This document shows positions 33,467-42,403 of a DNA stretch of 55,806 nt, one piece after another. The notes beneath the pieces were generated by a model, which was not told the DNA's origin, did no database searches, and worked only from the letters and a program-made list of their open reading frames with translations. The translations under genes were made by a program, and so were the position numbers. Location of the stretch: contig CAYWZW010000031.1 in the NCBI GenBank assembly GCA_964462945.1, forward strand, positions 1 to 55,806. The letters are read 5' to 3'. Origin of the DNA: GCA-020343675 sp964462945. GTDB lineage: Bacteria > Planctomycetota > Phycisphaerae > Sedimentisphaerales > Anaerobacaceae. Positions within the stretch are counted from its first letter, which is position 1. Each line of letters opens with the position of its first letter.

Positions 33467-34573
33467 ATGCAGGTGCCGATACTGGATTTGAAGGCACAGT
33501 ATGCGACGATCAGAGACGAGGTCACGCGGGCCATCAGCGAGGTCTGCGAGAGTCAGGTTTTCGCCCTCGGCCCGTCCGTGGCGAAGTTTGAAGAAAACGT
33601 CGCCTCCTATTGCGGCAGCAAGCACGCCATCGGTGTCTCAAGCGGGACCGACGCCCTGCTGGTAAGCCTTATGGCGATGGACGTCAGACCGGGCGACGAA
33701 GTCATCACTACGCCTTTTACGTTTTTTGCCACAGCCGGCTGCATCGTCCGGGTCGGGGCCAGGCCAGTCTTCGTCGATGTCGATCCCGGGTCCTGCAACA
33801 TCGACCCAGCGGGCATCGAAGAGAAAATCACCGAAAAGACGCGAGCCATTATCCCGGTGCACCTGTTCGGACAGTTGGCCCAGATGAGAGCGATTATGGA
33901 CATTGCACGCCGGCACAATCTGGCTGTAATCGAGGACGCCGCCCAGGCCATCGGCGCCAGCCAGGACGGCGTCAAGGCCGGAAATTTCGGCGATTGCGGA
34001 TGTTTTTCGTTTTACCCGACCAAGAACCTCGGCGGCTTCGGCGACGGCGGACTGGTCACCACCGGCTCGGATGAGCTGGCCGAACAAATCAGGATTCTTC
34101 GCGACCACGGCCAAAACCCGCGGTACTTCTACAAAGTGATCGGCGGCAATTTCCGCCTCGACGGCATCCAGGGCGCGGTGCTTGACGTCAAGCTCAAGCA
34201 CCTTGAAAGCTGGAACGCCAAACGCCGGCGGCACGCCGCACTGTACGACCGGCTCTTTGCCGGCTCGCCGATCAAAACGCCTAAGATCGACGAAAACAAC
34301 GTGAGCATTTATCACCAATATACTATCACAGCGCCCGACAGGGACGCTCTGCAAAGATATCTGGCGGAAAACCAGATTGGCTCGCTGGTGTTTTATCCGA
34401 AGCCGCTGCATGTGCAGGACTGCTTCAGGGAGCTTGGCTATCGCGACGGTGACATGCCTGTGGCCGAAAGGCTGTGCCGCGAAGTCCTGTCGCTGCCGGT
34501 TTACCCCGAACTGCGGCCGGAGCAGATTGAGTATATTGCCAGGACGGCGCTTAAGTTTTACGGAATACGTTAG
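33467..34573 (+). CDS. DegT/DnrJ/EryC1 sugar aminotransferase (WbpE-like)
   Basis: A 368-residue PLP-dependent enzyme that aminates a keto-sugar nucleotide. It begins VPILDLKAQYATIRDEV and contains GVSSGTDALLVSLMAM, TTPFTFFATAGCIVRVGARP, VIEDAAQAIGAS and the PLP lysine in SFYPTKNLGGFGDGG. The C-terminus HQYTITAPDRDAL and FYPKPLHVQDCF are typical of VioA/WbpE-type members that act at C3. GGGGAG precedes ATG 33467, 18 bases after the dehydrogenase stop. Together they can give a UDP-3-amino-glucuronate-type sugar for surface polysaccharide if a C3 oxidase is supplied elsewhere. Confidence 0.92.
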   Translation: MQVPILDLKAQYATIRDEVTRAISEVCESQVFALGPSVAKFEENVASYCGSKHAIGVSSGTDALLVSLMAMDVRPGDEVITTPFTFFATAGCIVRVGARPVFVDVDPGSCNIDPAGIEEKITEKTRAIIPVHLFGQLAQMRAIMDIARRHNLAVIEDAAQAIGASQDGVKAGNFGDCGCFSFYPTKNLGGFGDGGLVTTGSDELAEQIRILRDHGQNPRYFYKVIGGNFRLDGIQGAVLDVKLKHLESWNAKRRRHAALYDRLFAGSPIKTPKIDENNVSIYHQYTITAPDRDALQRYLAENQIGSLVFYPKPLHVQDCFRELGYRDGDMPVAERLCREVLSLPVYPELRPEQIEYIARTALKFYGIR

Positions 34574-34583
34574 GACGACGAAA

Positions 34584-35132
34584 TTGTTGAAGGTAAGCGA
34601 AAATCCGCCGCTGATATGGCCGGAAGTGGAATCGATTCACGATTTCACCGGTCAGTGGTGGGTGGTCCATACAAAGAGCAGGAACGAAAAGGCCCTGGCG
34701 CATGACCTGATCCGCAGAAAAATCAGCTACTTTCTTCCGATGAGCTGGAAGGTCCGGCGTAAAAGCCGAAGGACGATACGATCCCTGCTGCCTCTGTTCG
34801 GCGGGTACCTGTTCTTCTGCGGCCAGGAGAACGACCGTATCGAGCTGTTGCGAACCGATCGCGTGGCGAACCTGATCGAAGTCAAGGACCAGCAGCGATT
34901 AGTCAGGGAACTGCAGCAGATTGAGCAGGCCCTCAAAGCCGGGGTGCCCGTGACCCCGCACAAGTATATCAGAGAGGGCCAGAAGTGCAGGGTCGTGGCG
35001 GGACCGCTGCTCGGCCTGGAGGGTGTGGTCGCCACGACCCGAGGCGCGACGCGCCTGGTCCTTCAGGTCGATATGCTCGGCCAGGCGGCCAGCGTGGAGA
35101 TAGACGTCGATATGATAGAACCCGTTGATTGA
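34584..35132 (+). CDS. NusG-like transcription antiterminator (RfaH/UpxY/LoaP type)
   Basis: A 182-residue protein: an NGN domain (WWVVHTKSRNEKALAHDLIR, LLPLFGGYLFFCG) and a C-terminal KOW (YIREGQKCRVVAGPLLGLEG). It is shorter in sequence similarity to general NusG and lies inside a polysaccharide-type operon, the signature of specialised paralogues that let RNA polymerase pass early terminators in such long operons. The start is TTG 34584 (AGGACG upstream); no ATG lies before the conserved WWVVHTK. It begins 10 bases after the aminotransferase stop. Target operon and the ops-like site are not identified. Confidence 0.82.
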   Translation: MLKVSENPPLIWPEVESIHDFTGQWWVVHTKSRNEKALAHDLIRRKISYFLPMSWKVRRKSRRTIRSLLPLFGGYLFFCGQENDRIELLRTDRVANLIEVKDQQRLVRELQQIEQALKAGVPVTPHKYIREGQKCRVVAGPLLGLEGVVATTRGATRLVLQVDMLGQAASVEIDVDMIEPVD

Positions 35133-35140
35133 GGGAATTT

Positions 35141-35170
35141 GTCATTCTGAACGAATTGAAGAATCTCGCC
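35141..35170. repeat. TCATTCTGAACGAATTGAAGAATCTC dispersed repeat (half element)
   Basis: Matches the left arm of the element at 25088 (GTCATTCTGAACGA..TGAAGAATCT). The complementary right arm is not seen here. It sits between the NusG-like gene and ugd. Confidence 0.5.
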
Positions 35171-35216
35171 TTCGATAAACGGACATTATTCTTTCTCGCA
35201 AGCGGGAGTTGATAGG

Positions 35217-36524
35217 ATGCAAATCTGTGTAGTCGGCGTCGGATATGTCGGACTGGTGACATCGGCGTGCCTGGCCGAGGCGGGCAATAGCGTCATCTGT
35301 GTGGATAATGACAGCGGTAAAATCGCCGGTTTAAAGAGCGGCGTCATTCCCATTTATGAGCCGGGCCTGGCGGAAATCGTCAATCGCAATGGAAGGCTTG
35401 GCCGGCTCAACTTTACAACGGATCTGAAGTACGGCGTGGATCGCTCGTTGATCATTTTCCTGGCGGTCGGCACACCCTCGGCGCCGGACGGCTCATGCGA
35501 CTTATCGGCCATTCTTTCAGCCGCCGGCGACATCGCCGGGAACCTCCGCGACTACCGAATCATCGCCACCAAAAGCACCGTGCCGGTCGGTACGCACAAA
35601 AAAGTCACGGATGTTATTCAATCGAAGACGAAAACGTCCTTTGATTATGTCAGCAATCCGGAGTTTCTGAAGGAGGGTGCCGCCGTCGAGGACTTTATGA
35701 GTCCCGACCGGATCATCATCGGGACAACGAACCCGCAGGTTCGCCACATCATGCAGCAGTTGTACAGCCCCTTCATGCGAAAGAGAAGCCGCATCCTGTT
35801 CATGGATCCTGCGTCTGCAGAAATGACAAAATACGCGGCGAATGTAATGCTGGCGGCGCGAATCTCGTTTATGAATGAAATCTCGGCGCTGTGCGAGACG
35901 CTCGGTGCGGACATCGAGATGGTCAGGCAAGGGTTGGGCAGTGACTCGCGGATCGGCTCGGCCTTTTTGTTCCCGGGGGTCGGTTTTGGCGGCAGTTGCT
36001 TCCCGAAGGACGTTCGGGCATTGATTCATGCCGGCTCCGAGCATGGCGTCGAAATGACCATCGCAAAGTCGGTTCAGCAGGCGAATATCAACCAGCACGA
36101 CAGATTCGCAGAACGCGTGACCGGCTATTTTCACGGCCGGGAAGATGAAACGACACTGGCCGTGTGGGGGCTGGCGTTCAAGGCTCGCACCAACGATGTC
36201 AGAGAATCGCCGGCCATTTACTGCATCAGGAAATTTCTCGCCTGCGGAATGAAGGTCAGGGCGTACGATCCGGAGGCGGCCTCGGCGGCGACGGCCGCTT
36301 TGGACGGGGCCATCGATACCTGCCCGGACGGATACGATGCCCTGGACGGCGCCGACGCGCTGGTAATCTTCACCGATTGGCAGGAGTTCCGCAACCCGGA
36401 CTTCGAAGCCGTCGCAAAGAAGCTGAAAAAAACCGTGATCTTCGACGGCAGGAACCTCTACGACCCGGAGGTGGTCAGGAAGGCGGGAATCGAATATCAT
36501 AGTATCGGACGAGCGTCTGTATGA
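35217..36524 (+). CDS. ugd: UDP-glucose 6-dehydrogenase
   Basis: A 435-residue NAD-dependent enzyme oxidising UDP-glucose to UDP-glucuronate. The N-terminus QICVVGVGYVGLVTSACLAE is the Rossmann loop. Then come FLAVGTPSAPDGSCDLSAIL, ATKSTVPVGTHKKV, SNPEFLKEGAAVEDFMSPDR, the catalytic cysteine in GVGFGGSCFPKDVRALIH and LAFKARTNDVRESPAI. This is the standard single-domain-set Ugd, distinct in the GGSCFPKD motif from the WbpA-like gene upstream. AAGCGGGAG precedes ATG 35217. Its product can be epimerised by the gene at 37015, giving UDP-galacturonate. Confidence 0.95.
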   Translation: MQICVVGVGYVGLVTSACLAEAGNSVICVDNDSGKIAGLKSGVIPIYEPGLAEIVNRNGRLGRLNFTTDLKYGVDRSLIIFLAVGTPSAPDGSCDLSAILSAAGDIAGNLRDYRIIATKSTVPVGTHKKVTDVIQSKTKTSFDYVSNPEFLKEGAAVEDFMSPDRIIIGTTNPQVRHIMQQLYSPFMRKRSRILFMDPASAEMTKYAANVMLAARISFMNEISALCETLGADIEMVRQGLGSDSRIGSAFLFPGVGFGGSCFPKDVRALIHAGSEHGVEMTIAKSVQQANINQHDRFAERVTGYFHGREDETTLAVWGLAFKARTNDVRESPAIYCIRKFLACGMKVRAYDPEAASAATAALDGAIDTCPDGYDALDGADALVIFTDWQEFRNPDFEAVAKKLKKTVIFDGRNLYDPEVVRKAGIEYHSIGRASV

Positions 36525-36574
36525 GAATTGCCTGAGTGCAGAACTCATGTGAGTTCAAATATGGGGATAAGCTC

Positions 36575-36946
36575 GTGAACATTGTTATCGTCATCAAGAG
36601 TTTGGGCATCGTCTTCTCTCTTATCGGGATCGCGTACTTGCTCAGGCCCGACGTTGCCAAACGGCTGATGGGATTTTTCAAAAAAGGCAACCGGATGTAC
36701 TTTCCCGGGGTCGTGAGACTCATCCTGGCGGTTGTCTTTTTCATGGGCGCTCGTGAATGCAGGTCCTTTTGGGTCATCTTTACTTTTGGGATTCTTTTTC
36801 TCCTCGGCGGCCTGCTGATATTCTTGCTCGGACCGGCGAAGATTCGAGGGATACTCGAGTGGTACCAAAAGCAACCGGTTTTCGTCTTTCGGGTGATTGC
36901 CGTGGTCGTTGTGGCGGTCGGGGTGATTATTGTCTTCTCAGCGTAA
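36575..36946 (+). CDS. Small polytopic membrane protein
   Basis: A 123-residue protein from GTG 36575 (GGGGATAA upstream) with four hydrophobic segments (VIVIKSLGIVFSLIGIAYLL, FPGVVRLILAVVFFMGA, FTFGILFLLGGLLIFLLG and VFRVIAVVVVAVGVIIVFSA). A GTG at 36536 is a longer alternative. I recognise no characterised family; it fits the DUF2065-like small membrane protein pattern only in topology. It lies between ugd and the epimerase gene, in the same direction, and may belong to the surface-polysaccharide operon. Confidence 0.6.
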   Translation: MNIVIVIKSLGIVFSLIGIAYLLRPDVAKRLMGFFKKGNRMYFPGVVRLILAVVFFMGARECRSFWVIFTFGILFLLGGLLIFLLGPAKIRGILEWYQKQPVFVFRVIAVVVVAVGVIIVFSA

Positions 36947-37014
36947 TGTCCTGACTCCTGGCCCCGGTCTCAGACGGCCGGGGCAGCGGAGATGTCTTGT
37001 TAAAGGTACTGCTG

Positions 37015-37968
37015 ATGCCTGAACGCAGAGCACTGATTACGGGAGCGGCCGGGTTCATCGGCTCGCATTTATGTGACCGGCTGCTCGCCGATGGCTGGGC
37101 GGTGGTCGGCGTCGATAATTTCGATGATTTCTACGACCCGCGAATCAAACGCCGAAATATCGGCGACTGCTTGAAGAACAGGCATTTCCGGCTCATCGAA
37201 GCAGACATCCGGGACCGTGCGGCGATGGACAGGGTAGCTGGCGACGGCATCGAGGTTATTGTACATTTAGCCGCCAAGGCGGGCGTTCGTCCGTCAATTG
37301 CTGAGCCTTTGGAGTATGCCGACGTCAACATCAACGGAACGGTGGTTTTGCTCGAATCAGCCAAGAAGCATAAAATTGACAGGTTTGTCTTCGGCTCAAG
37401 CTCGAGCGTCTATGGCAACAATGAAAAAGTGCCCTTCAGCGAGGATGACAACGTTGATTTCCCCATCTCGCCCTACGCGGCAACCAAGAAAGCGGGCGAG
37501 CTGATCTGCCACACGTATCACCATCTTTGCGGCATGTCCGTCACCTGCCTGCGTTTTTTTACCGTCTATGGCTCCCGGCAGAGGCCGGACTTGGCCATCC
37601 ACAAATTCGTAAAGCTGATCGAGCAGGGCAAACCCATTCCCGTCTTCGGCGATGGCTCGATGATGCGTGACTTCACGTATATTGACGACATCATCGACGG
37701 CACGGTCGCGGCGATAGACAAATGCCGAGGCTTCAATATCTACAATCTCGGCGAATCCCGGCCAATTTCAGTCAACGACTTGATCGCCGAGCTCGAAAAG
37801 GCCCTCGGCAAGAAAGCCCTCAAAGAACACCTGCCCCCCCAGCCCGGCGACGTCGAGCGGACCTGCGCCGACATCAGTAAAGCGGCCCGAGACCTCGGCT
37901 ACAAGCCGGCCACTGCCATCCAGGCTGGCCTGAAAAGATTCACGGCCTGGCTGAGAGAACACGAGTGA
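37015..37968 (+). CDS. UDP-glucuronate 4-epimerase-like SDR
   Basis: A 317-residue extended short-chain dehydrogenase. RALITGAAGFIGSHLCDRLL binds NAD. DNFDDFYDPRIKRRNI is the segment typical of UDP-glucuronate epimerases (CapI/GAE), followed by HLAAKAGVRPSI, the catalytic YAATKKAGE (YxxxK) and RFFTVYGSRQRPDLAIHKF. It would convert UDP-GlcA to UDP-GalA, matching the ugd gene upstream. ATG 37015 has AAAGG in front; TTG 36997 is the longer option. It is the last gene of the run on this strand and meets the convergent permease gene after 83 bases. Confidence 0.9.
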   Translation: MPERRALITGAAGFIGSHLCDRLLADGWAVVGVDNFDDFYDPRIKRRNIGDCLKNRHFRLIEADIRDRAAMDRVAGDGIEVIVHLAAKAGVRPSIAEPLEYADVNINGTVVLLESAKKHKIDRFVFGSSSSVYGNNEKVPFSEDDNVDFPISPYAATKKAGELICHTYHHLCGMSVTCLRFFTVYGSRQRPDLAIHKFVKLIEQGKPIPVFGDGSMMRDFTYIDDIIDGTVAAIDKCRGFNIYNLGESRPISVNDLIAELEKALGKKALKEHLPPQPGDVERTCADISKAARDLGYKPATAIQAGLKRFTAWLREHE

Positions 37969-38051
37969 ACCATCTGATGGTACGCAGACTACCGTGCGTG
38001 TTCGCGAAGAGCCGGGATTAGCTCATACGTCGGGCCAGAGAGCCTGAACGC

Positions 38052-39452
38052 TCACCTGACATCACAACGGCTAATCGCCCAAAAGGCCAGCACGGCCAGA
38101 GCCAGATTCCAGAGCGACAGTCCTGCCAGATCCAAAAAAACTTCCTCCACATTACGGGCGAGATCAGGCTTGCTCTCGGCGAACTGGGGAAAATCGGACT
38201 TGTCGCCCTGATATTCTTCGGGATGGGGTGAGCTGATGTCAATGTATTTTCCATCGACCGTAACTCCTGAGCCGAAAGACCAGTAAGAGGTCCCGACAAG
38301 CCGCCCGACTTTCTCCAGTATGTAGCTGTCATAGATAGCGGAATAGGCTGCGGCGTCCCTCAGAAATCGCTCTTCGCGCCGAGGGCCGGTGTCGGCCAGA
38401 CTCTCGCAGGCGAACTGAAACATAGCCGTAGGGGAAAGCCGGGAAAGGTTTCTGGCGACACTGGCCCGACGCTTCATGGCGTTCTCGTAGAGCGCATAGT
38501 GGTTCCGAACGTCCTCTTGGCCTTTTTCAAAGGCGCTGTCTGTTTCTTTCTTGATGGCCGTTTCGTCAGTGAGTTCTCCTTGTTTGATTCGTTCCCTGAC
38601 CTTGTCGATTCTGGCCCAGACTTGTTCCTGGAGGATGGGGCCTACCTGCCGGGCGGTTTGGAACTCGCTCGGAACGCGGGCCAGCTTATCCGATAGAATC
38701 CCGGAAACGTTGGGAACGACGACCACCAGGAGAATCCACGCCGAAAGCAGGATGAGAAGGACCACCGACGAACGCGAAACCACAGATGAGACAAACAAAC
38801 CCAGGAAGGTAAAGATGGACAGATAGAAAAAGGCCATCAGGACCATCAAGCCGATGCGCGGCACGACGGTCAGGCTCAACGCATCCGGCAGAAAGATGCT
38901 AACCACAGAGAGACTGACCATGCCTCCGACAACCAGTGGGATCCCTATGGTGATTAGGATTGAGGCATATTTTGCGATCAACAACTGGCTTCGCCTCAGA
39001 GTATTGGACAACACCAAGGACAGCGTGCCGATCTCCTTCTCGCCCGAAATCCCACGAAACGCCAGCAGCAGGACATAGAGGCTGAAGACGACTTTTATGA
39101 TGAATGCCCAATCCAGGTCAGTCACAGTGGGCATCTTGAAATTCTTCGGCCCGGCCGGCAGGGGCGTGAGTCGGCCTTTGGGCTCAAGCGTGTAGCCCGC
39201 AGGCTGGTGTTGCGAGCCCCCATCGGCCAGCAGCACCAGCGGATTAGGTCGCATGTATAAGGACGTCCGCTGTGCGCTGTGGTAATGTGACACCTCTGTA
39301 ACGGCCTGGTTGTATCGGGCCATTTGCTCACGGTGTTTTCTCACTGTGACCCATCCGTTCATGGCGAAAAGCATGATGCTCAGCACGATCAGGATGACGA
39401 ACTGAAGGTTCTGCAGGTGCTCCAGGATTTCTCGTTTTATGATGGCGATCAT
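38052..39452 (-). CDS. ABC-2 type transporter permease (partner 2)
   Basis: A 466-residue membrane protein of the ABC-2/DUF3526-like permease type. An N-terminal helix (NLQFVILIVLSIMLFAMNGW) is followed by a long extracytoplasmic segment and then helices around 160-300 (VFSLYVLLLAFRGISGEKEI, with the cytoplasmic coupling-like EKEIGTLSLVLSNTLRRSQLL, and FYLSIFTFLGLFVSSVVSRS, VVLLILLSAWILLVVVVPNV). A large soluble part with coiled-coil-like helices comes next, then a last helix. The start is four bases from the end of the homologous upstream gene, so the two are made together. No ATP-binding subunit lies next to them. Related to gliding-motility or exopolysaccharide exporter permeases in topology only. 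Confidence 0.85.
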   Translation of the reverse strand: MIAIIKREILEHLQNLQFVILIVLSIMLFAMNGWVTVRKHREQMARYNQAVTEVSHYHSAQRTSLYMRPNPLVLLADGGSQHQPAGYTLEPKGRLTPLPAGPKNFKMPTVTDLDWAFIIKVVFSLYVLLLAFRGISGEKEIGTLSLVLSNTLRRSQLLIAKYASILITIGIPLVVGGMVSLSVVSIFLPDALSLTVVPRIGLMVLMAFFYLSIFTFLGLFVSSVVSRSSVVLLILLSAWILLVVVVPNVSGILSDKLARVPSEFQTARQVGPILQEQVWARIDKVRERIKQGELTDETAIKKETDSAFEKGQEDVRNHYALYENAMKRRASVARNLSRLSPTAMFQFACESLADTGPRREERFLRDAAAYSAIYDSYILEKVGRLVGTSYWSFGSGVTVDGKYIDISSPHPEEYQGDKSDFPQFAESKPDLARNVEEVFLDLAGLSLWNLALAVLAFWAISRCDVR

Positions 39453-39456
39453 GAGT

Positions 39457-40794
39457 TCACCCTACGTTCGTTCTCATAAAAAGCGCATGGGCCGCGGCAA
39501 AAAAGATGACGCCGAGCAGAAAGAGAATGATCCACTGGGGCAGCGTTTGTGCGATACTCTCGGCCGTGGACTGCCTGGCATAAGTGAATTCCGGCAGCTC
39601 AGATCCTCGATACGCTTTGTAATCCGTGTACATCAATCGGTGTCGCTCTATGTACTTTTGCCAATGCCGTTCGACACCCTCCATGAAGCTGTCAAATTCC
39701 CTGATATCCGTTCCGGCCAGACGTTGTACGGCGACGTCATATAAGACCGAAGGCGACAACAGGCCGATATTCTGCGCCAAGTGCATCTGGCGCGTGAGTT
39801 TCTGGCTGTATTCGCTGTCAACGCGGTGGTACAGCTCCGTTCGTTGAGCGTTGAGCTCGAAGTTCTTTTTGATAAGGTCCATATCATCATGTTGACCCGA
39901 TTCGACCATCTTATTGAATGCCTGGATAGTCTCATTGTACTGCTGCTCGTAAGGTTCAAAGAGGGCTCGTCGGCGGTCGGCGAGCTCCTCCTGGCTGGGG
40001 AGCCTCATGACGTGCTGGGACAAAATGACGCTCACATTGGGATAGATGACGATGACGACAATCCAGATTTGAAGAAGGACTAACAGTGCCACCGAAGGAC
40101 GGCTGACGATCGTCGAGACCATGAGGCTTAGCGTGAAGAAGGTCCCGAGATAGAGGGCGGATACCCCCCACATCCCTAAGGCACGCAGAGCCAAGTCACG
40201 GTCAAGCGAGATGGCCGGATGCAAGACCATGACAAGCACGGCGATGAGGGTTGCGATGGTCAGAGAACCGAGAACAACGAAGAGCCCACCGATGAATTTT
40301 CCGAAGAGCAATCGGCCCCTCGACAACGGGTTGGCCAAGACCAGCCGCAGCGTGCCCTGGGTCTTCTCTTCGGCAATGCTGTTGTACGCTAAGAAGATGA
40401 CCATCAGGCTCAACACGACGCGGACCACGAAGGCAAAATCTACCGACGTGAAGCCGCTGACGTAGCGGTGATGCTGGCTGGCGAATTCGCCCATGTATCC
40501 CGATGTCTGAATGGGAAGATAAAGGTAGCTGATTTCCATCCGGCTGCCCAATTCCCGGTCTCTGCCCTGGACCAGAGCGCTGAGGGTTTGCGGCTTGCGA
40601 AAAATCTTAACGTCAATGCCTTCGCCTTTGAGGTTCTCTTTGGCGTCCAGGTAGTCTTGCCGCCTCTGCTGGTAATCGCCGATGTTAATGAATGTGCTGA
40701 TACCGACCAGGACCACACTCAGAAAGAGTCCGATGAGAAACTTGGAGCTCTTGAGATACTCCAATATTTCGCGTTGGACGATAGCTTTCAGCAT
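39457..40794 (-). CDS. ABC-2 type transporter permease (partner 1)
   Basis: A 445-residue paralogue of the next gene: LKAIVQREILEYLKSSKFLI at the N-terminus (compare AIIKREILEHLQNLQFVI), a first helix, an outer segment, then VVLSLMVIFLAYNSIAEEKT with TLRLVLANPLSRGRLLFGKF, further helices and a helical soluble part (YEQQYNETIQAFNKMVESGQ) before the last helix. ATG 40794 is preceded by TTGGGGT; GTG 40800 is possible. The promoter lies at 40888-40916. Heterodimer with partner 2 is inferred from homology and four-base spacing. Substrate unknown. Confidence 0.85.
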   Translation of the reverse strand: MLKAIVQREILEYLKSSKFLIGLFLSVVLVGISTFINIGDYQQRRQDYLDAKENLKGEGIDVKIFRKPQTLSALVQGRDRELGSRMEISYLYLPIQTSGYMGEFASQHHRYVSGFTSVDFAFVVRVVLSLMVIFLAYNSIAEEKTQGTLRLVLANPLSRGRLLFGKFIGGLFVVLGSLTIATLIAVLVMVLHPAISLDRDLALRALGMWGVSALYLGTFFTLSLMVSTIVSRPSVALLVLLQIWIVVIVIYPNVSVILSQHVMRLPSQEELADRRRALFEPYEQQYNETIQAFNKMVESGQHDDMDLIKKNFELNAQRTELYHRVDSEYSQKLTRQMHLAQNIGLLSPSVLYDVAVQRLAGTDIREFDSFMEGVERHWQKYIERHRLMYTDYKAYRGSELPEFTYARQSTAESIAQTLPQWIILFLLGVIFFAAAHALFMRTNVG

Positions 40795-40887
40795 CGGCAC
40801 CCCAACAGTTACAGGCGAGTGTCAACCGCCCGTTGTCAGCCATTGGCCTCAAGACTTGGCGCCCCGGCAACGCCATTTTGGCCTAAT

Positions 40888-40916
40888 AGTATGCTATACA
40901 TACCATGCCATGTCAA
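40888..40916 (-). promoter_or_regulatory. Sigma70-type promoter of the permease pair
   Basis: On the minus strand TTGACA (40916-40911), 17-base spacer, CATACT (40893-40888). The 422-base gap 40795-41216 otherwise holds only a TATAAT (41084-41089) that might serve asnA on the plus strand. Confidence 0.5.
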
Positions 40917-41216
40917 CGAATAATTGAAGAATTCAAAGAATCCCTTCAAGTCGCGCCGGCGGATTCGATCTTTTCCCTTCAGACATTCAATACGCCTGAC
41001 CTATCAGATTAGACGACAGAATCAGACATTCGTTACACGAATTCTCAAGAAAAGTCCCTCGTCTCTAACTGGAGAATGGGACATATAATAATTCCAGCGA
41101 TTTGGCTAAAGAGCCTTGAAAAGCGTCGCCGGCTCGGCCATGATGTGCAGCGTCTCAGTGACGAACAGGCGTGGCTTTGAAAGATACCCATACACAAATA
41201 GACAGGAGAAAGCACA

Positions 41217-42350
41217 ATGACAGACAAGAAGAAAGCAGATTTGGCCGGCCCGGGAATTGGTGACTACGCCGAATTGGAGAAAATCCTGCCGCGCGATTAT
41301 CGCTCTCTACTAAGCCCGAAACAAACCCAGCTTGCCACTTACGCCGTAAAAGATTATATCGAGCAGAATCTCTGCAAGGAACTTAATCTCATCCGTGTGA
41401 CCGTCCCACTGATTGTGGACGTCGAGAGCGGGGTCAACGACCTGCTCGACCGCGACGGCTCGCGGACCCCGATCCAATTCCACATCTCGAACGATCGCGA
41501 TAAGAATCCGGTGGATGCCCAGGTTGTCCAGGCCGCCACCAAATGGAAACGGATGGCCCTCGAGCAGTTCGAAATGAAGGTCGGTGAGGGCCTCCTCACC
41601 GATGTGCGCGCGGTCCGCAAGGACTACTTCCTCGACCACGACCACAGCGCCTACGTGGACCAGTGGGACTGGGAGCTGGCCATCACCGCCAAGCAGCGCA
41701 ATCTGAGCGTGCTGCGGGAGGTGGTGCGGAAGATCTGGAAGGTCCTCAAGGGCGCCGAAACCCACGTGCAGGAGCTTTTCCCTCAACTGAAGACCGACAA
41801 GTACCCTGACTTGCCCGATGAGCTGACCTTCATTCACGCCGAAGAGATACTCGACAGATACCCCGACCTGCCGCGTAAGCAGCGAGAGACCGCCATTGTG
41901 CAAGAATATCCGGCCATCTTTATCATCGGCATCGGCTCGGTCCTCAAGGACGGCTACCCGCACGAGATGCGCGCCGCCGACTACGACGACTGGGTCACCG
42001 AAACGGCCTCTGAGAACGGCCGGCCCATGCACGGCCTGAACGGTGACATCCTCGTCTGGAACCCCGTCACGAAGCGCCGCCACGAGCTGACCTCCATGGG
42101 CATCCGCGTCACCGCCGAAACGCTCAAGAAACAATTAGAGCTTTCGGGCCAGCTCCATCTCCTCAAGCTGCCTTACCATCAGGCGATCATCAACAATCAG
42201 ATTCCGCTGAGCATCGGCGGCGGCATCGGCCAGTCCCACACCTTCATGCTCCTGCTCAAAAAGGCCCACATCGGCGAAGTCAGCGCCACGGTCTGGCCGA
42301 AGATACTGAAGGATATATGCAAAAAGAAAAACATCCACGTGATAGAATAA
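41217..42350 (+). CDS. asnA: Aspartate-ammonia ligase (asparagine synthetase A)
   Basis: A 377-residue class II aminoacyl-tRNA-synthetase-like enzyme making asparagine from aspartate, ammonia and ATP. Characteristic runs are AVKDYIEQNLCKELNLIRVT, PLIVDVESGVNDLLDRDGSR, RAVRKDYFLDHDHSAYVDQW, FIIGIGSVLKDG, LNGDILVWNP and the motif-3-like IGGGIGQSHTFMLLLKKAHI. The canonical C-terminal form is GIGQSRxxMLLL; here the arginine is replaced by histidine (GQSHTFML), worth noting because that arginine contacts ATP in class II enzymes. The length is slightly above the E. coli protein (330). ACAGGAGAAAG precedes the ATG. It stands alone. Confidence 0.93.
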   Translation: MTDKKKADLAGPGIGDYAELEKILPRDYRSLLSPKQTQLATYAVKDYIEQNLCKELNLIRVTVPLIVDVESGVNDLLDRDGSRTPIQFHISNDRDKNPVDAQVVQAATKWKRMALEQFEMKVGEGLLTDVRAVRKDYFLDHDHSAYVDQWDWELAITAKQRNLSVLREVVRKIWKVLKGAETHVQELFPQLKTDKYPDLPDELTFIHAEEILDRYPDLPRKQRETAIVQEYPAIFIIGIGSVLKDGYPHEMRAADYDDWVTETASENGRPMHGLNGDILVWNPVTKRRHELTSMGIRVTAETLKKQLELSGQLHLLKLPYHQAIINNQIPLSIGGGIGQSHTFMLLLKKAHIGEVSATVWPKILKDICKKKNIHVIE

Positions 42351-42403
42351 TAGGCTGAAGCGCCGTCCCAAACACGATGCGACATCGCGAGGGCGCCCGG
42401 CGG

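Noticed and set aside
32405..33625. 406-residue minus-strand frame opposite the WbpA-like gene
   Set aside because: Shadow of a gene with full dehydrogenase motifs; no recognisable fold of its own.
35517..36548. 343-residue minus-strand frame opposite ugd
   Set aside because: Shadow; the plus-strand product is a textbook UDP-glucose dehydrogenase.
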